The notes below the pieces were generated by a model that saw only the letters and a list, made by a program, of their open reading frames with translations, ran no database searches and was not told the origin of the DNA. Below are positions 53,566-62,771 of a stretch of 64,000 nucleotides of DNA, in pieces. Each line of letters starts with the position of its first letter. The first letter of the stretch is position 1. The position numbers were made by a program, and so were the translations under genes. Source of the DNA: Janthinobacterium sp. SUN073 (lineage in GTDB: Bacteria > Pseudomonadota > Gammaproteobacteria > Burkholderiales > Burkholderiaceae_D); NCBI RefSeq assembly GCF_030397665.1, contig NZ_JAPUBT010000008.1, positions 186,249 to 250,248 on the forward strand, read 5' to 3'.

Positions 53566-54411
53566 ATGGACTTTGATACCACGACCATCGAACGCGATGG
53601 ATTTCTGGAAGTGCCCATGGTGCGCCACCAGGGGGGCGTGGCCACGGCAGGCCGTGACATGGTGGCCGAGGAATATCCCGTGGCCCTCGTCTACAACGGC
53701 ATCGCGCACGCGGTGATGATGGCCACGCCGCGCGACCTGGAGGAATTCGCCGTCGGCTTTACCTTGACCGAAGGCATCGTCGGCAGCGTGCGCGACATCT
53801 ATGACCTCGATGTGTGTTGCGGCGAGGATAGCGCGGAAGTGCGGCTGACCATCGCCCAGCCGGATTTGATCAAGCTCAAGGCCCGCCGCCGCGCGCTGAC
53901 CGGACGCACCGGTTGCGGCGTGTGCGGCATCGAAAGCCTGGCCCTGCTGGACCTGGTGCCGGAGAAAATTACGCGTCCGCTGCCGCCGCTGGTGGCCAGC
54001 AGCGCCATCATCGGGCGCGCCGCGCGCGAACTGCTGCCTTACCAGGAGCTGATGCACAAGACGGGCGGCGTGCATGCGGCCGCCTGGTGCACGGCCGAAG
54101 GCGCCATCGTGAAAGTGTTCGAGGACGTGGGCCGGCATAACGGTCTCGACAAGCTGATCGGCTACCTGGCGCTGCACCGCATCGCCATGCATGACGGCTT
54201 CGTCTTCCTGTCCAGCCGCGCCAGCTATGAACTGGTGCGCAAGTCGGCGCGCATGCATATCGGGCTCGTCGCCACCATCTCCGCACCCACCTCGCTGGCC
54301 ATCCGCATCGCGCGCCAGGCCGGCATGCAACTGGTCAGTTTTTGCCGCCGCGACGGTTTTGTCGATTACACGGCGGGCGAAGGGGAAAATAGCGGCCAGC
54401 ATGCACCTTGA
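53566..54411 (+). CDS. fdhD: Sulfurtransferase FdhD, activator of formate-dehydrogenase-type molybdoenzymes
   Basis: A 281-residue protein with CGGAGA before the ATG. The sulfur-carrying motif GRTGCGVCGIESL (CxxC) is complete. FdhD transfers sulfur from IscS to the molybdenum cofactor of formate dehydrogenase. It is last in the operon that starts with the YdeP-type enzyme, which is thus its likely client. Codon use matches the rest of the operon. Confidence 0.93.
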   Translation: MDFDTTTIERDGFLEVPMVRHQGGVATAGRDMVAEEYPVALVYNGIAHAVMMATPRDLEEFAVGFTLTEGIVGSVRDIYDLDVCCGEDSAEVRLTIAQPDLIKLKARRRALTGRTGCGVCGIESLALLDLVPEKITRPLPPLVASSAIIGRAARELLPYQELMHKTGGVHAAAWCTAEGAIVKVFEDVGRHNGLDKLIGYLALHRIAMHDGFVFLSSRASYELVRKSARMHIGLVATISAPTSLAIRIARQAGMQLVSFCRRDGFVDYTAGEGENSGQHAP

Positions 54412-54553
54412 ACAGCCGATGCTACATTCTTTGCCGTAAAGCAAGTGCACGCTTGACTTGCCCCCGCTGGCGGCTTTCAATGGGAATAGTTTCTAATCAT
54501 TAACTTTACCTGCTGCCACGCTCCTGGCGCGGCAGCGATGAAAGGATGGCGCG

Positions 54554-56047
54554 ATGGCCCTTGCACAAGAGCAGCATCTGGCGGACACCTGGCAGACGGG
54601 CGGCTTGAAGCCGCGCGCCTGCGACTGCGGCGGCACCGTCTTTACCATCCTGCACCAGCGGGTGATGGCGGACATGCGGCGCCGGCAATTTCTCGGCGGC
54701 ACGGCCGCCATGCTGGCGCCCTTCATCGGCTTGTCCACCAGCAATGCCATCGCCCAGCAACCGCAAACGCCCCAGCGCCCCCTGCTGTTGACCAATCTGC
54801 GCCTGTTCGATGGCACGGGCAAAGCACCCCGTTCCGGTGTCAATGTGCTGGTGACGGGGGCAAGCATTACCGCCCTGCCGCCGGCCGGCGAGAAAGTCGA
54901 GGGCGCGCAAGTGATCGATTGCCAGGGCAAGCTGGTCATGCCGGGCCTGATCGACGCCCACTGGCACACCATGCTGGCCGCCATCAACCAGGTGACGGCC
55001 ATGACGTCCGACGTCGGCTATTTATATCTGGTGGCGGCGCAGGAAGCGCGGCGCACCCTGCTGCGGGGCTTTACATCCGTGCGCGATCCTGGCGGCCCCG
55101 CCTTTGCATTACAACGCGCCATCGACGAAGGCATCGTCGACGGTCCGCGCATCTTTCCATCCGGCGCCATGATTTCGCAAACCTCGGGCCATGGCGACTT
55201 CCGTTTGCGCTCGGAGATCCCGCGCGCGGCCAACGCGCCGCTGGGCATGGCGGAAACGGCGGGCATGGCCATGATCGCCGATGGCGAGGCGGAAGTGCTG
55301 CGCCGCGTGCGCGAGCAACTGATGCTGGGCGCGACGCAGATCAAGATGATGGCCGGCGGCGGCGTCGCCTCACTGTACGACCCGCTCGACAGCACGCAGT
55401 ATTCGGAACGCGAACTGCGCGCGGGCGTGGAAGCGGCCGCCGACTGGGGCACGTATGTGATGGCCCATGTGTACACGCCGAAAGGCATACAGCGGGCCAT
55501 CCGCGCGGGCGTGCGCAGCATCGAGCACGGCCAGCTGGCCGACGACGAATCGGCGCGCATGATGCGCGACACGGGCACATGGTGGAGCTTGCAGCCTTTC
55601 CTGCAAGACGCGGATGCGAATGTCTACCCCGATGCGGCGCGCAAGGCCAGCCAGGCCATTGTTTCGGAAGGCACGGTGAAGGCGTATGCGCTGGCGCAAA
55701 AGTACGGCATCAGGACGGGCTGGGGCACGGATATCCTGTTCAACGCGAAAAACACGCCCACGCAGGGCCGGCAATTGGCCAAGCTCACGCGCTTTTACGA
55801 CCCGTTGACCCTGCTGGCGCAGGCGACAGGGCAAAATGGACAGTTGCTGGCCTTGTCCGGCCAACGCTCGCCCTACCCGGGCGCCCTGGGCAAGCTGGCC
55901 GTGGGTGCGTTTGCCGACTTGCTGGTGGCCGAGGGCGACCCGACGAAAAACCTTGATTTCCTCGCGCATCCCGAGGAAAGCCTGTTCCTGATCATGAAAA
56001 ACGGCCGCATCTACAAGGACAAATTGAGCGCGCCTTTGGCAGGCTGA
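54554..56047 (+). CDS. Exported amidohydrolase-family protein
   Basis: The full frame gives 497 residues from the ATG at 54554, which has AAAGGA nearby. An inner ATG at 54665 or 54674 would begin directly at a Tat signal (MRRRQFLGGTAAM), so the real start is uncertain. The body matches metal-dependent hydrolases: GKLVMPGLIDAHWHTM near residue 137, the HVYTPKGIQRAIRAGVRSIEHGQL histidine block and WGTDILFNAKN. The substrate may be a dipeptide or cyclic amide (imidazolonepropionase/Xaa-Pro type). Confidence 0.85.
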   Translation: MALAQEQHLADTWQTGGLKPRACDCGGTVFTILHQRVMADMRRRQFLGGTAAMLAPFIGLSTSNAIAQQPQTPQRPLLLTNLRLFDGTGKAPRSGVNVLVTGASITALPPAGEKVEGAQVIDCQGKLVMPGLIDAHWHTMLAAINQVTAMTSDVGYLYLVAAQEARRTLLRGFTSVRDPGGPAFALQRAIDEGIVDGPRIFPSGAMISQTSGHGDFRLRSEIPRAANAPLGMAETAGMAMIADGEAEVLRRVREQLMLGATQIKMMAGGGVASLYDPLDSTQYSERELRAGVEAAADWGTYVMAHVYTPKGIQRAIRAGVRSIEHGQLADDESARMMRDTGTWWSLQPFLQDADANVYPDAARKASQAIVSEGTVKAYALAQKYGIRTGWGTDILFNAKNTPTQGRQLAKLTRFYDPLTLLAQATGQNGQLLALSGQRSPYPGALGKLAVGAFADLLVAEGDPTKNLDFLAHPEESLFLIMKNGRIYKDKLSAPLAG

Positions 56048-56093
56048 GGCCAGCGGCGTTGGCAAGCGGGCACGCCTGCCGCATAATGCGGGC

Positions 56094-57071
56094 ATGTTCA
56101 AACTGACTTTTCTCGGCACGTCTTCCGGCGTGCCCACGCGCCACCGCAACGTCACCTCGCTGGCCCTGCAAACCACGCACAACCGCGACTGGTGGATGAT
56201 CGATTGCGGCGAAGCCACGCAGCACCGGCTGCAGCGCCTGCCCTTGTCCGTGCACGACCTGGTCGGCATCTGCATCACCCACGTGCATGGCGACCACAGC
56301 TATGGCCTGCCGGGCTTGCTGGCCAGCGCCTCCATGACGGGTCGCAAGAAACCCTTGCTGCTGATCGCCCCGGCCCCCATCAAGGCCTGGATCGACGCCA
56401 CCCTGTTGCACACGGAACTATTTTTGACGTATCCGCTGATCCACATCGACGTGGACTGCGCGCAAGTCGTGCATGAAGCAGCGGGCTTGACCATCTCGCG
56501 CCACGCGCTGTCGCACCGCGCCCCGAGCGTGGGCTACCGTTTTGCGCTGGAAACAAGCAGGTGGAAGCTGGACAAGGCGGCCCTGCAAGCAGCCGGCGCG
56601 CCGCCCGGCCCCGCCTGGGGCTTATTGCAGGCTGGCCAGGATGCGATCCTGGACGATGGTACGATCCTGCGCGCCGCCGCTTTCCGCCAGGTGGAAACGC
56701 AGCGCGCCACGGTGGTGATCGGCGGCGACAACGACACGCCAGCGTTGCTGACGGACGCCTGTGCCGGTGCGCAACTGCTCGTGCACGAAGCCACCTACAC
56801 GGAAGCCATGCTGCAAAAGGTCGGCCCCGGCCCCACGCACAGTTCCGTGCAGCGCGTGGCGCAGTTTGCTGAGTCGGTGCGCCTGCCCAATCTGATTTTG
56901 ACGCACTTCAGCGCCCGCTATCACAATGCGGACGGCATGGCCGAACTGGAAGCGGAAGCGCGCCTGCATTACTCGGGTGAGTTATTTCTGGCGCGCGATT
57001 TCGATAGCTATGAACTCGATGCGGCCGGCGTGCTCAGCAAGCTGCCGGCAAAGAAATCTAGTGAGGATTGA
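56094..57071 (+). CDS. rnz: Ribonuclease Z
   Basis: A 325-residue metallo-beta-lactamase-fold nuclease with FLGTSSGVPTRHRNVTSLAL at the start and zinc motif THVHGDHSYGLPG near residues 61-73. Further ligands are in the SHRAPSVGYRF, GGDND and LTHFSARY blocks. It cuts the 3' trailer from tRNA precursors. It overlaps the convergent Sel1 gene by 14 bp. Confidence 0.9.
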   Translation: MFKLTFLGTSSGVPTRHRNVTSLALQTTHNRDWWMIDCGEATQHRLQRLPLSVHDLVGICITHVHGDHSYGLPGLLASASMTGRKKPLLLIAPAPIKAWIDATLLHTELFLTYPLIHIDVDCAQVVHEAAGLTISRHALSHRAPSVGYRFALETSRWKLDKAALQAAGAPPGPAWGLLQAGQDAILDDGTILRAAAFRQVETQRATVVIGGDNDTPALLTDACAGAQLLVHEATYTEAMLQKVGPGPTHSSVQRVAQFAESVRLPNLILTHFSARYHNADGMAELEAEARLHYSGELFLARDFDSYELDAAGVLSKLPAKKSSED

Positions 57072-57712
57072 CGCCGTACTGCGCCGCATATTCGGCGGCC
57101 AGCGTGCGCGCCGCTTGCTGCTGTGACGACGTGAGGATTTCCAGCAACTGGTCGCGGTTCTTGATCGATTGCGCGCTGCCGGCCTCGGCCGGCATGGCAA
57201 TCCATGCATACGCCTGCACGTAGTCGAGCTCCACGCCCTGCCCTTGCGCGTACAGCAAGCCATATTCATTCTGCGCCGACAGGGAACCGGCTTCGACCGC
57301 CTGCTTGTACCAGAACGCCGCTTCGACAAAGTCTTGCGGTACACCATCGCCCTTGCGGTAAGCCTGCGCCAGGTTGAATTGCGACTGGCCATCGCCCGCC
57401 TCGGCCGCCTGGCGCCCGAAAGCCAGCGACTGGGCCATGTCTTGCGCGACGCCATCGCCGCTCGCATACATCAGGGCCAGATTGGCCAGCGAGGGTGGAA
57501 AACCCGCCTGCGCGGCGGCCGTGAACAGTTCTACCGCCTTCGGCAAATTTTGCTCGACGCCATGACCCTGGTGACAGGCTGGCCAATAAATGCTGGCCGG
57601 CAGGATCGCCCGTGCGCGCGGCCGCATCGAATTGCTTGAACGCCTCGGCGTAATTACCGTCGTTATAAGCGAGGATGCCCGCTTCATTAAAAGATGCTGT
57701 CGATATGCTCAT
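57058..57712 (-). pseudogene. Sel1-repeat protein gene with a frameshift
   Basis: Translation from the ATG at 57712 (AAGGAA site) gives MSISTASFNEAGILAYNDGN and a TPR/Sel1 start up to GQHLLASL. The frame then shifts near 57574 and the next frame continues with HQGHGVEQNLPKAVELF and four full Sel1 repeats to the C-terminus at 57058. A loss of two bases or gain of one in the CTGTCACC stretch would explain it. It may be a real lesion or a sequencing error; the rest is intact. Confidence 0.8.
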
Positions 57713-57875
57713 GAAGATTCCTTGTTCGGGGATTTTGGGCATTGTACACAGCAAGGCAAGACGCAGAATGCACGATAGGGTATGGTGTGGCGCATTGCCC
57801 AAATCCTGCGTTATGATCGTTCACCGCACGATTTAATTCCGGCATGAGGACAAATGCCAGCCCAAGAATATCTCC

Positions 57876-58535
57876 ATGAAACTGATTGTTTTACTTTTAT
57901 CCCTGCTTTCCACCTCGGCTGATGGCGCCACGCTGCACCTGGACAAAGCCGCGACAGGTAAAGTGCGGCAAGCGGCCGATATCCGCTATGTCAATCACGA
58001 TGAAAAACAGACCTACCAGCTGAAAATCGGCAAGCAGTGGGTCGCTGGCAGTTGCAGCAGCAGCGGCACGGGCAATTTGCATGCGCTGCTGCTGGACATG
58101 GATTTTGACGGCCATGCCGACCTGTGGGTGACCGGTTACACGGATAGCCAGGGACGCATCCGCTGTTCCGATGTGTGGCTGTGGGATACGCAAGCAAAAC
58201 AATACCGTTTCAACGAGCCATTGTCAGCGATTCCGAATCTGGAAATCAGCATAGCCGACCAGAGAATCGAAGGCGGCATCGCCAATTGCGGCTGCGCGGC
58301 GCAATGCTTTTATGAGGACAGCTATGCATGGAGGGCCAGCAAATTAATTACCATCGCCCGGCGCGCACAGGATTGCGAGCGCTATCGGGAATATCGCTTG
58401 AATGAAAAGAATGACTTGATACTCGTCAAGGATGAAATCATCGATAGCGGCAATCCCGGCCAGCAGGCCATCGAGAATACCAAAGCCTATGACTGGCAGC
58501 GCCATGCGCGCATCATGCGCAAATCCTGGGAATAA
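57876..58535 (+). CDS. Exported XAC2610-like protein, unknown function
   Basis: A 219-residue exported protein with a short signal peptide (LLLSLLSTSADG) and a DMDFDGHADLWV motif of the FG-GAP/calcium type, followed by DVWLWDTQAKQYRFN, as in XAC2610-related proteins. Two cysteine pairs lie near GGIANCGCAAQC. It is less GC-rich than its neighbours. The ribosome site is weak. Confidence 0.7.
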   Translation: MKLIVLLLSLLSTSADGATLHLDKAATGKVRQAADIRYVNHDEKQTYQLKIGKQWVAGSCSSSGTGNLHALLLDMDFDGHADLWVTGYTDSQGRIRCSDVWLWDTQAKQYRFNEPLSAIPNLEISIADQRIEGGIANCGCAAQCFYEDSYAWRASKLITIARRAQDCERYREYRLNEKNDLILVKDEIIDSGNPGQQAIENTKAYDWQRHARIMRKSWE

Positions 58536-58582
58536 ATCCTGGGGAGTCAATCCTTCACTACCATCCAACCATTAACACACAC

Positions 58583-59059
58583 ATGACGACACATCCAGCA
58601 TCGATCACTTTCCATCCCGCCAAGGCGGAAGACACCCCGGCCTTCATCGCATTGCGCGGCAAGACGCGGCAAAACGCCATTTCCGCGGAGCGCCTGGCGG
58701 AAGTGGGCATCACGACCGAATCCTGGGCGGACATGATGCGCTCAGGCAGCCTGCCCGGCCAGGTCTGCCATCATGACGGCCAGCTGGTCGGTTACTGCTT
58801 TGGCGAGCGCGACACGGGCGAAATCATCGTCCTGGCCCTGCTACCGGAATTCGAAGGTCTGGGCATCGGCAAGACCTTGCTGGAACAGATCATGGAGCAG
58901 TTGCGCGCGCAAGGCCATCAACGGCTGTTCCTCGGCTGCTCCAGCGACCCCGCCTCGCGCTCCTACGGCTTTTACCGCTACCTGGGCTGGACCGCGACGG
59001 GAGAGACCGACAAGTATGGCGACGATGTGCTGGAGTTTATGTTCAACACAGATAGGTAA
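58583..59059 (+). CDS. GNAT-family N-acetyltransferase
   Basis: A 158-residue enzyme with the acetyl-CoA loop LLPEFEGLGIGKTLLEQIM (Q/RxxGxG/A-type) near residue 92 and a C-terminal SYGFYRYLGW. It opens at an ATG without a strong ribosome site. The substrate is unknown. Confidence 0.85.
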   Translation: MTTHPASITFHPAKAEDTPAFIALRGKTRQNAISAERLAEVGITTESWADMMRSGSLPGQVCHHDGQLVGYCFGERDTGEIIVLALLPEFEGLGIGKTLLEQIMEQLRAQGHQRLFLGCSSDPASRSYGFYRYLGWTATGETDKYGDDVLEFMFNTDR

Positions 59060-59139
59060 GTGACAAGCAAGTGCGGCGCTGGCCCGGCCGTCCTGCCGGA
59101 CCCTGGCTGCGGCGCGGCAGTTGACAGTTGGCAGTCAGA

Positions 59140-59637
59140 TCAGTCGAACATCACTTGCACGGTGATGAAAGCTTGGCCATTGCGGCTGGCCTTGCACAAT
59201 CTGCCGATCTCCATTCCCATCGGACCTGGCCGAAGCAGGCCGGCAATCGTCTTGATTCTTTCCGGCGGCGAATTGGGCATCAGTCTTTGCACTTCCGCCA
59301 GGGTTGCTTCCGGGGTTTCTTTAGGGAATATGTTCTGGGCTTCGCAAACAAAGGCGATGGCCTGATTCTGGTAATTACCAGCCAATCCCACCGAAAGCTG
59401 GTCATCGATACCTTTGAGTACCGTGCTTCCATCGATTTTCAAGCTATACACATCATGCGAAAAATTACCGCCTGCAACGCATACCTGCGACTTGCTGGCC
59501 TCATCCGCGACGCATACTTCCTTGCCGGGCTTGGCCGAGATCAGATATTGCTTTTCTTCTGCCGCATACGTTGCCGATACGCCAGCGATATACAATAAGG
59601 TTGATGCCAATACAGATTTTTTGAATTGAGACAACAT
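59140..59637 (-). CDS. Exported protein, unknown function
   Basis: A 165-residue protein starting at 59637, where AAGGAG precedes the ATG; an in-frame GTG lies two codons upstream. Signal peptide to about ATYAA. The mature part has paired cysteines (KEVCVADEASKSQVCVAGG) and a helical C-terminal half. AT-rich codon use and an AT-rich upstream region (59640-59740) hint at transfer. No family recognised. Confidence 0.65.
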   Translation of the reverse strand: MLSQFKKSVLASTLLYIAGVSATYAAEEKQYLISAKPGKEVCVADEASKSQVCVAGGNFSHDVYSLKIDGSTVLKGIDDQLSVGLAGNYQNQAIAFVCEAQNIFPKETPEATLAEVQRLMPNSPPERIKTIAGLLRPGPMGMEIGRLCKASRNGQAFITVQVMFD

Positions 59638-59748
59638 GGACACTCCTTAAAAGAATGTCCATATTATAATTTCAAAAATTTCTTAACGGAAATATTTATC
59701 AATCAATGCAATACATAATGCCCGGCAAGCGTCTGATGAATCAGCCGG

Positions 59749-60366
59749 TTATTCAACACCGCGATTGGCATCCCACACGCGCATCACCTGCGTGATGGCA
59801 GGGTCAAACACGGCGTAGCCCACGCCATCGCGGGCCTGGATAGCCACGCCCGATAAAAAACTGTCAAACACGGCTGCCAGCGCGACCCCATCCGTCTGCG
59901 CGGACAACTCTCCGCCGGTCATACCCCGCTCGACGCAATGCACGAAGCCGGCGCGCGTGCGTGCGCGCGAAGCGGTGAGGGGCGCGGCCACGGCCGCATG
60001 TTCGGCCGTCGGCGCGCTCATGCAGCCGAGCGCCACCATGCAGCCCGGCGGATGCCCCGGCTCGGCCTGCATCGCCGCCGACTGGCGCAAGGCCAACTCG
60101 ACGGCCGCGCGCGGCGCCAGGCCATCGTCCCATAAACACGCCGTCACCAGCGCAAAGGTATCCAGATAGCATTGCGCCGCCTCGCGGAACAGCGCTTCCT
60201 TCGAGCCGAACGCCGCATAAAAGCTGGGAGCGGAAATGCCGCCGCCCAGGCTCGCCTTGAGCTGGCTCAAGGAAGTCGATTCATATCCCTGCTGCCAGAA
60301 TAAAAACATGGCCTGCTCGACCGCCGCCTGCCGGTCGAACGTGCGCGGCCGTCCCATTTGCGCCAT
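59749..60366 (-). CDS. TetR-family repressor
   Basis: A 205-residue regulator with GGAGTGATGG before the ATG. The TetR helix-turn-helix (AVEQAMFLFWQQGYESTSLSQLKASLGGGISAPSFYAAFGSKEALF) covers residues of about 15-55 and the rest is a helical ligand pocket. It is divergent from an MFS transporter, the usual repressor-pump arrangement. Confidence 0.9.
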   Translation of the reverse strand: MAQMGRPRTFDRQAAVEQAMFLFWQQGYESTSLSQLKASLGGGISAPSFYAAFGSKEALFREAAQCYLDTFALVTACLWDDGLAPRAAVELALRQSAAMQAEPGHPPGCMVALGCMSAPTAEHAAVAAPLTASRARTRAGFVHCVERGMTGGELSAQTDGVALAAVFDSFLSGVAIQARDGVGYAVFDPAITQVMRVWDANRGVE

Positions 60367-60424
60367 CCATCACTCCTTCTCATCTACCTATATGCTACTT
60401 ACATACTACTCGATACAGAAGTCA

Positions 60425-60454
60425 TTGACAACGGAGCGCACCATCGCCTATATT
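60425..60454 (+). promoter_or_regulatory. Sigma-70 promoter of the MFS gene
   Basis: A consensus TTGACA (60425-60430) and TATATT (60449-60454) are 18 bp apart, ending 77 bp before the GTG at 60532. Confidence 0.75.
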
Positions 60455-60473
60455 TATACCGATCGATACATAT
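60452..60473. promoter_or_regulatory. Candidate TetR operator
   Basis: An imperfect dyad centred on CGATCG (TATACCGATCGATACATA, 8 of 11 positions symmetric) overlaps the -10 end of the MFS promoter. A repressor bound there would block transcription. Confidence 0.6.
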
Positions 60474-60531
60474 GTACCACCATGACGGTCAGGGCACTCC
60501 TGCGCCTGATCTCTTTACAAGGATGTTTGCC

Positions 60532-61758
60532 GTGAATCACGCCACACTCACTACCGGAACCAGCGCTGCGCTGGCCGACCGCCTCCCCGTCGCCGGCCTG
60601 CTGGCCCTGGCCATGACGGGTTTTATCTGCATCGTCACGGAAACCTTGCCCGCCGGCTTGCTGCCGCAGATCAGCGCGGGCCTCGGCATCAGCGCCGCGC
60701 TGGCCGGGCAAATGGTCACGGCCTACGCACTCGGTTCCCTGCTGGCAGCCATTCCGCTCACCATCGCCACGCGCGGCTGGCGCCGCCGCAACGTGCTGCT
60801 GCTGACCATCATCGGCTTTCTCGTGTTCAATACCGTCACGGCGCTGTCGTCCCACTACTGGCTGACCCTGGCGGCCCGCTTCTTTGCCGGCATGGCGGCC
60901 GGGCTGGCGTGGAGCTTGCTGGCCGGCTACGCGCGGCGCATGGTGGCGCCCCACCAGCAAGGCCGCGCCCTGGCGCTGGCCATGGTGGGCGCGCCCGTCG
61001 CCCTGTCGCTGGGCGTGCCGCTGGGTACCCTGCTCGGTTCGCTGGTGGGCTGGCGCGCCGCGTTCTGGATCATTTCCGCCCTGACCCTGGCACTCATCGC
61101 CTGGGTGCTGGCGAAAGTGCCGGACTACCCGGGGCAGTCCGTCCATGAGCGCCTGCCCCTGCGCCGCGTCTTCACGACGCCGGGCGTGCGGCCCGTGCTG
61201 GCCGTCGTCATCGCCTGGATGCTGGCGCACAACATTCTCTACACCTACATTGCCCCGTTTGTGGCCCCTGCCGGATTGACGGGACGCATCGACCTGGTCC
61301 TGCTCGTCTTTGGTGCCACGGCCATGGCCGGCATCTGGATCACGGGCAAGCTGGTCGAGCGCCACCTGCGCGCCAGCGTGCTGGCCAGCCTTGCCGTGTT
61401 CGCCACGACGGCCCTTGTGCTGGGCATCGCATCGCACCTCCCCGCCGTCGTCTACCTGGGCATGGCCGTCTGGGGCCTGAGCTTCGGCGGCGCGGCAACG
61501 CTGTTACAGACGGCGCTGGCCGACACGGCCGGCAGCGGCGCCGATGTGGCCTTGTCGATGAATGTGGTGGCGTGGAATGGGGCGATTGCAGCCGCGGGCG
61601 TGGCGGGCGGCGCCTTGCTGGAAACCTGGGGCGCGGGCGCCTTTCCCTGGGCCATGGTGGCGTTGCTGGTGCTGGCTTTCGTGATCGCCTGGTCGGCCAG
61701 CGCGCACGGTTTCCGGCCGGGCCGGCGCAGCGGTGCGGCATCCGTGGCCGGGCATTGA
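60532..61758 (+). CDS. MFS efflux transporter
   Basis: A 408-residue protein; the GTG at 60532 has AAGGA seven bases upstream, while the in-frame ATG at 60523 overlaps that site. Twelve hydrophobic helices are present, with the MFS loop ATRGWRRRN near residue 78 and the LAGYARRMVAPHQQGRALALAMVGAP motif of the sugar-efflux/drug-resistance (DHA1, YdhP-like) group. Regulation by the divergent TetR protein is likely. Confidence 0.9.
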   Translation: MNHATLTTGTSAALADRLPVAGLLALAMTGFICIVTETLPAGLLPQISAGLGISAALAGQMVTAYALGSLLAAIPLTIATRGWRRRNVLLLTIIGFLVFNTVTALSSHYWLTLAARFFAGMAAGLAWSLLAGYARRMVAPHQQGRALALAMVGAPVALSLGVPLGTLLGSLVGWRAAFWIISALTLALIAWVLAKVPDYPGQSVHERLPLRRVFTTPGVRPVLAVVIAWMLAHNILYTYIAPFVAPAGLTGRIDLVLLVFGATAMAGIWITGKLVERHLRASVLASLAVFATTALVLGIASHLPAVVYLGMAVWGLSFGGAATLLQTALADTAGSGADVALSMNVVAWNGAIAAAGVAGGALLETWGAGAFPWAMVALLVLAFVIAWSASAHGFRPGRRSGAASVAGH

Positions 61759-61765
61759 GATTACC

Positions 61766-62260
61766 TTATTGAATCGTCGGTACCGGCACGATATGGGGCG
61801 CGTGCCCCGTGTGCGCAAGGAAACTGAGCAAGGTAGCGTGCGACAGCGCCACCGTGGCCGTGTTGCGCAGCGGATGGGCTTGCACAGAATCAGCTTCCCA
61901 TACGGCCTGGTCCAGCACCAGTTCCACCGCGTGCGCGCTGTCGTGAATCAGCGCAAACAGGCTGACGGAGCCGGGCGTGATGCCCAGGTGCTGCAGCAAG
62001 CGCTCGGGCGAGGCCATGCTCAGCTTGCTGACCGTCAGCAAACGCCCCAATGCCGCCAGATCGATGCGCTTGTCGAACGGCACGATGACGAGAAAATGCC
62101 GCCGGCCCTTCTCGTCGCGCACGAACAGGTTTTTCACCATCAGGCCGGACATGGCTGGCACGTGGTTCAGTGCTTCATCGATGGTGTGCACGGCCGGGTG
62201 TTCGACCAAGGTGTAGTCACCGGCACTGCTTGCCAGCCAGCGGGACAGGGTTTCTTGCAT
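61766..62260 (-). CDS. ProX/PrdX-type aminoacyl-tRNA deacylase (YbaK-like)
   Basis: A 164-residue protein starting at 62260. It has YTLVEHPAVHTIDEALNHVPAMSG near the N-terminus, then the YbaK core KNLFVRDEKGRRHFLVIVP and the GSVSLFALIHD block. The ProX group removes mischarged Ala from tRNA-Pro. It ends 7 bp from the convergent MFS gene. Confidence 0.85.
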   Translation of the reverse strand: MQETLSRWLASSAGDYTLVEHPAVHTIDEALNHVPAMSGLMVKNLFVRDEKGRRHFLVIVPFDKRIDLAALGRLLTVSKLSMASPERLLQHLGITPGSVSLFALIHDSAHAVELVLDQAVWEADSVQAHPLRNTATVALSHATLLSFLAHTGHAPHIVPVPTIQ

Positions 62261-62323
62261 GGTGATTTTCTCAGCGCAGGCGTGATGAGCGATTGTAGCG
62301 GCGCGCCGCATGGTGCGCTTGCC

Positions 62324-62521
62324 TTAAGGCTTGCTTTCGTCCTCTTTCTTGTCAGCGGCCGCCAGCCCCCAGTCATTCCAGCCTTCCCCAAACAGTTCGA
62401 TGGGGTGCTGCGTGCGCTCGGAACCATTGCCGCAACGCATGGCGTCCGGCGGGCAATACTTGTCGCAACCCCAGCAGATGCGTTCGGGATTCTTGGGGTT
62501 CAAGGGAAAGGGCTTGGCCAT
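62324..62521 (-). CDS. DUF3079 protein
   Basis: A 65-residue protein with four cysteines in a zinc-ribbon-like arrangement (CWGCDKYCPPDAMRCGNGSER) and HPIELFGEGWNDW, the DUF3079 signature. The function is unknown. It starts without a strong ribosome site. Confidence 0.8.
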   Translation of the reverse strand: MAKPFPLNPKNPERICWGCDKYCPPDAMRCGNGSERTQHPIELFGEGWNDWGLAAADKKEDESKP

Positions 62522-62771
62522 GGCGTGGGGATGCAGTCGGTTGAGGTCTCTTCGACGACTCTAGTCCTGGCGCAGGGGGCGGTCAAACGAATTTCGGTTG
62601 GAAATTTGCTTAAGTCAAGTTTGCGAAGATTGCTGTCGCGGCAGCTTGCACCCTACGCTCACCCAGGAGACCAGCGAATGTCATTCCCTCCCATAACTGG
62701 TCACCACATCATTAGCATTACTCTTGATGACCTTCATTTTTTTGGCATTGCCTTAATACTTCATAATCGCT

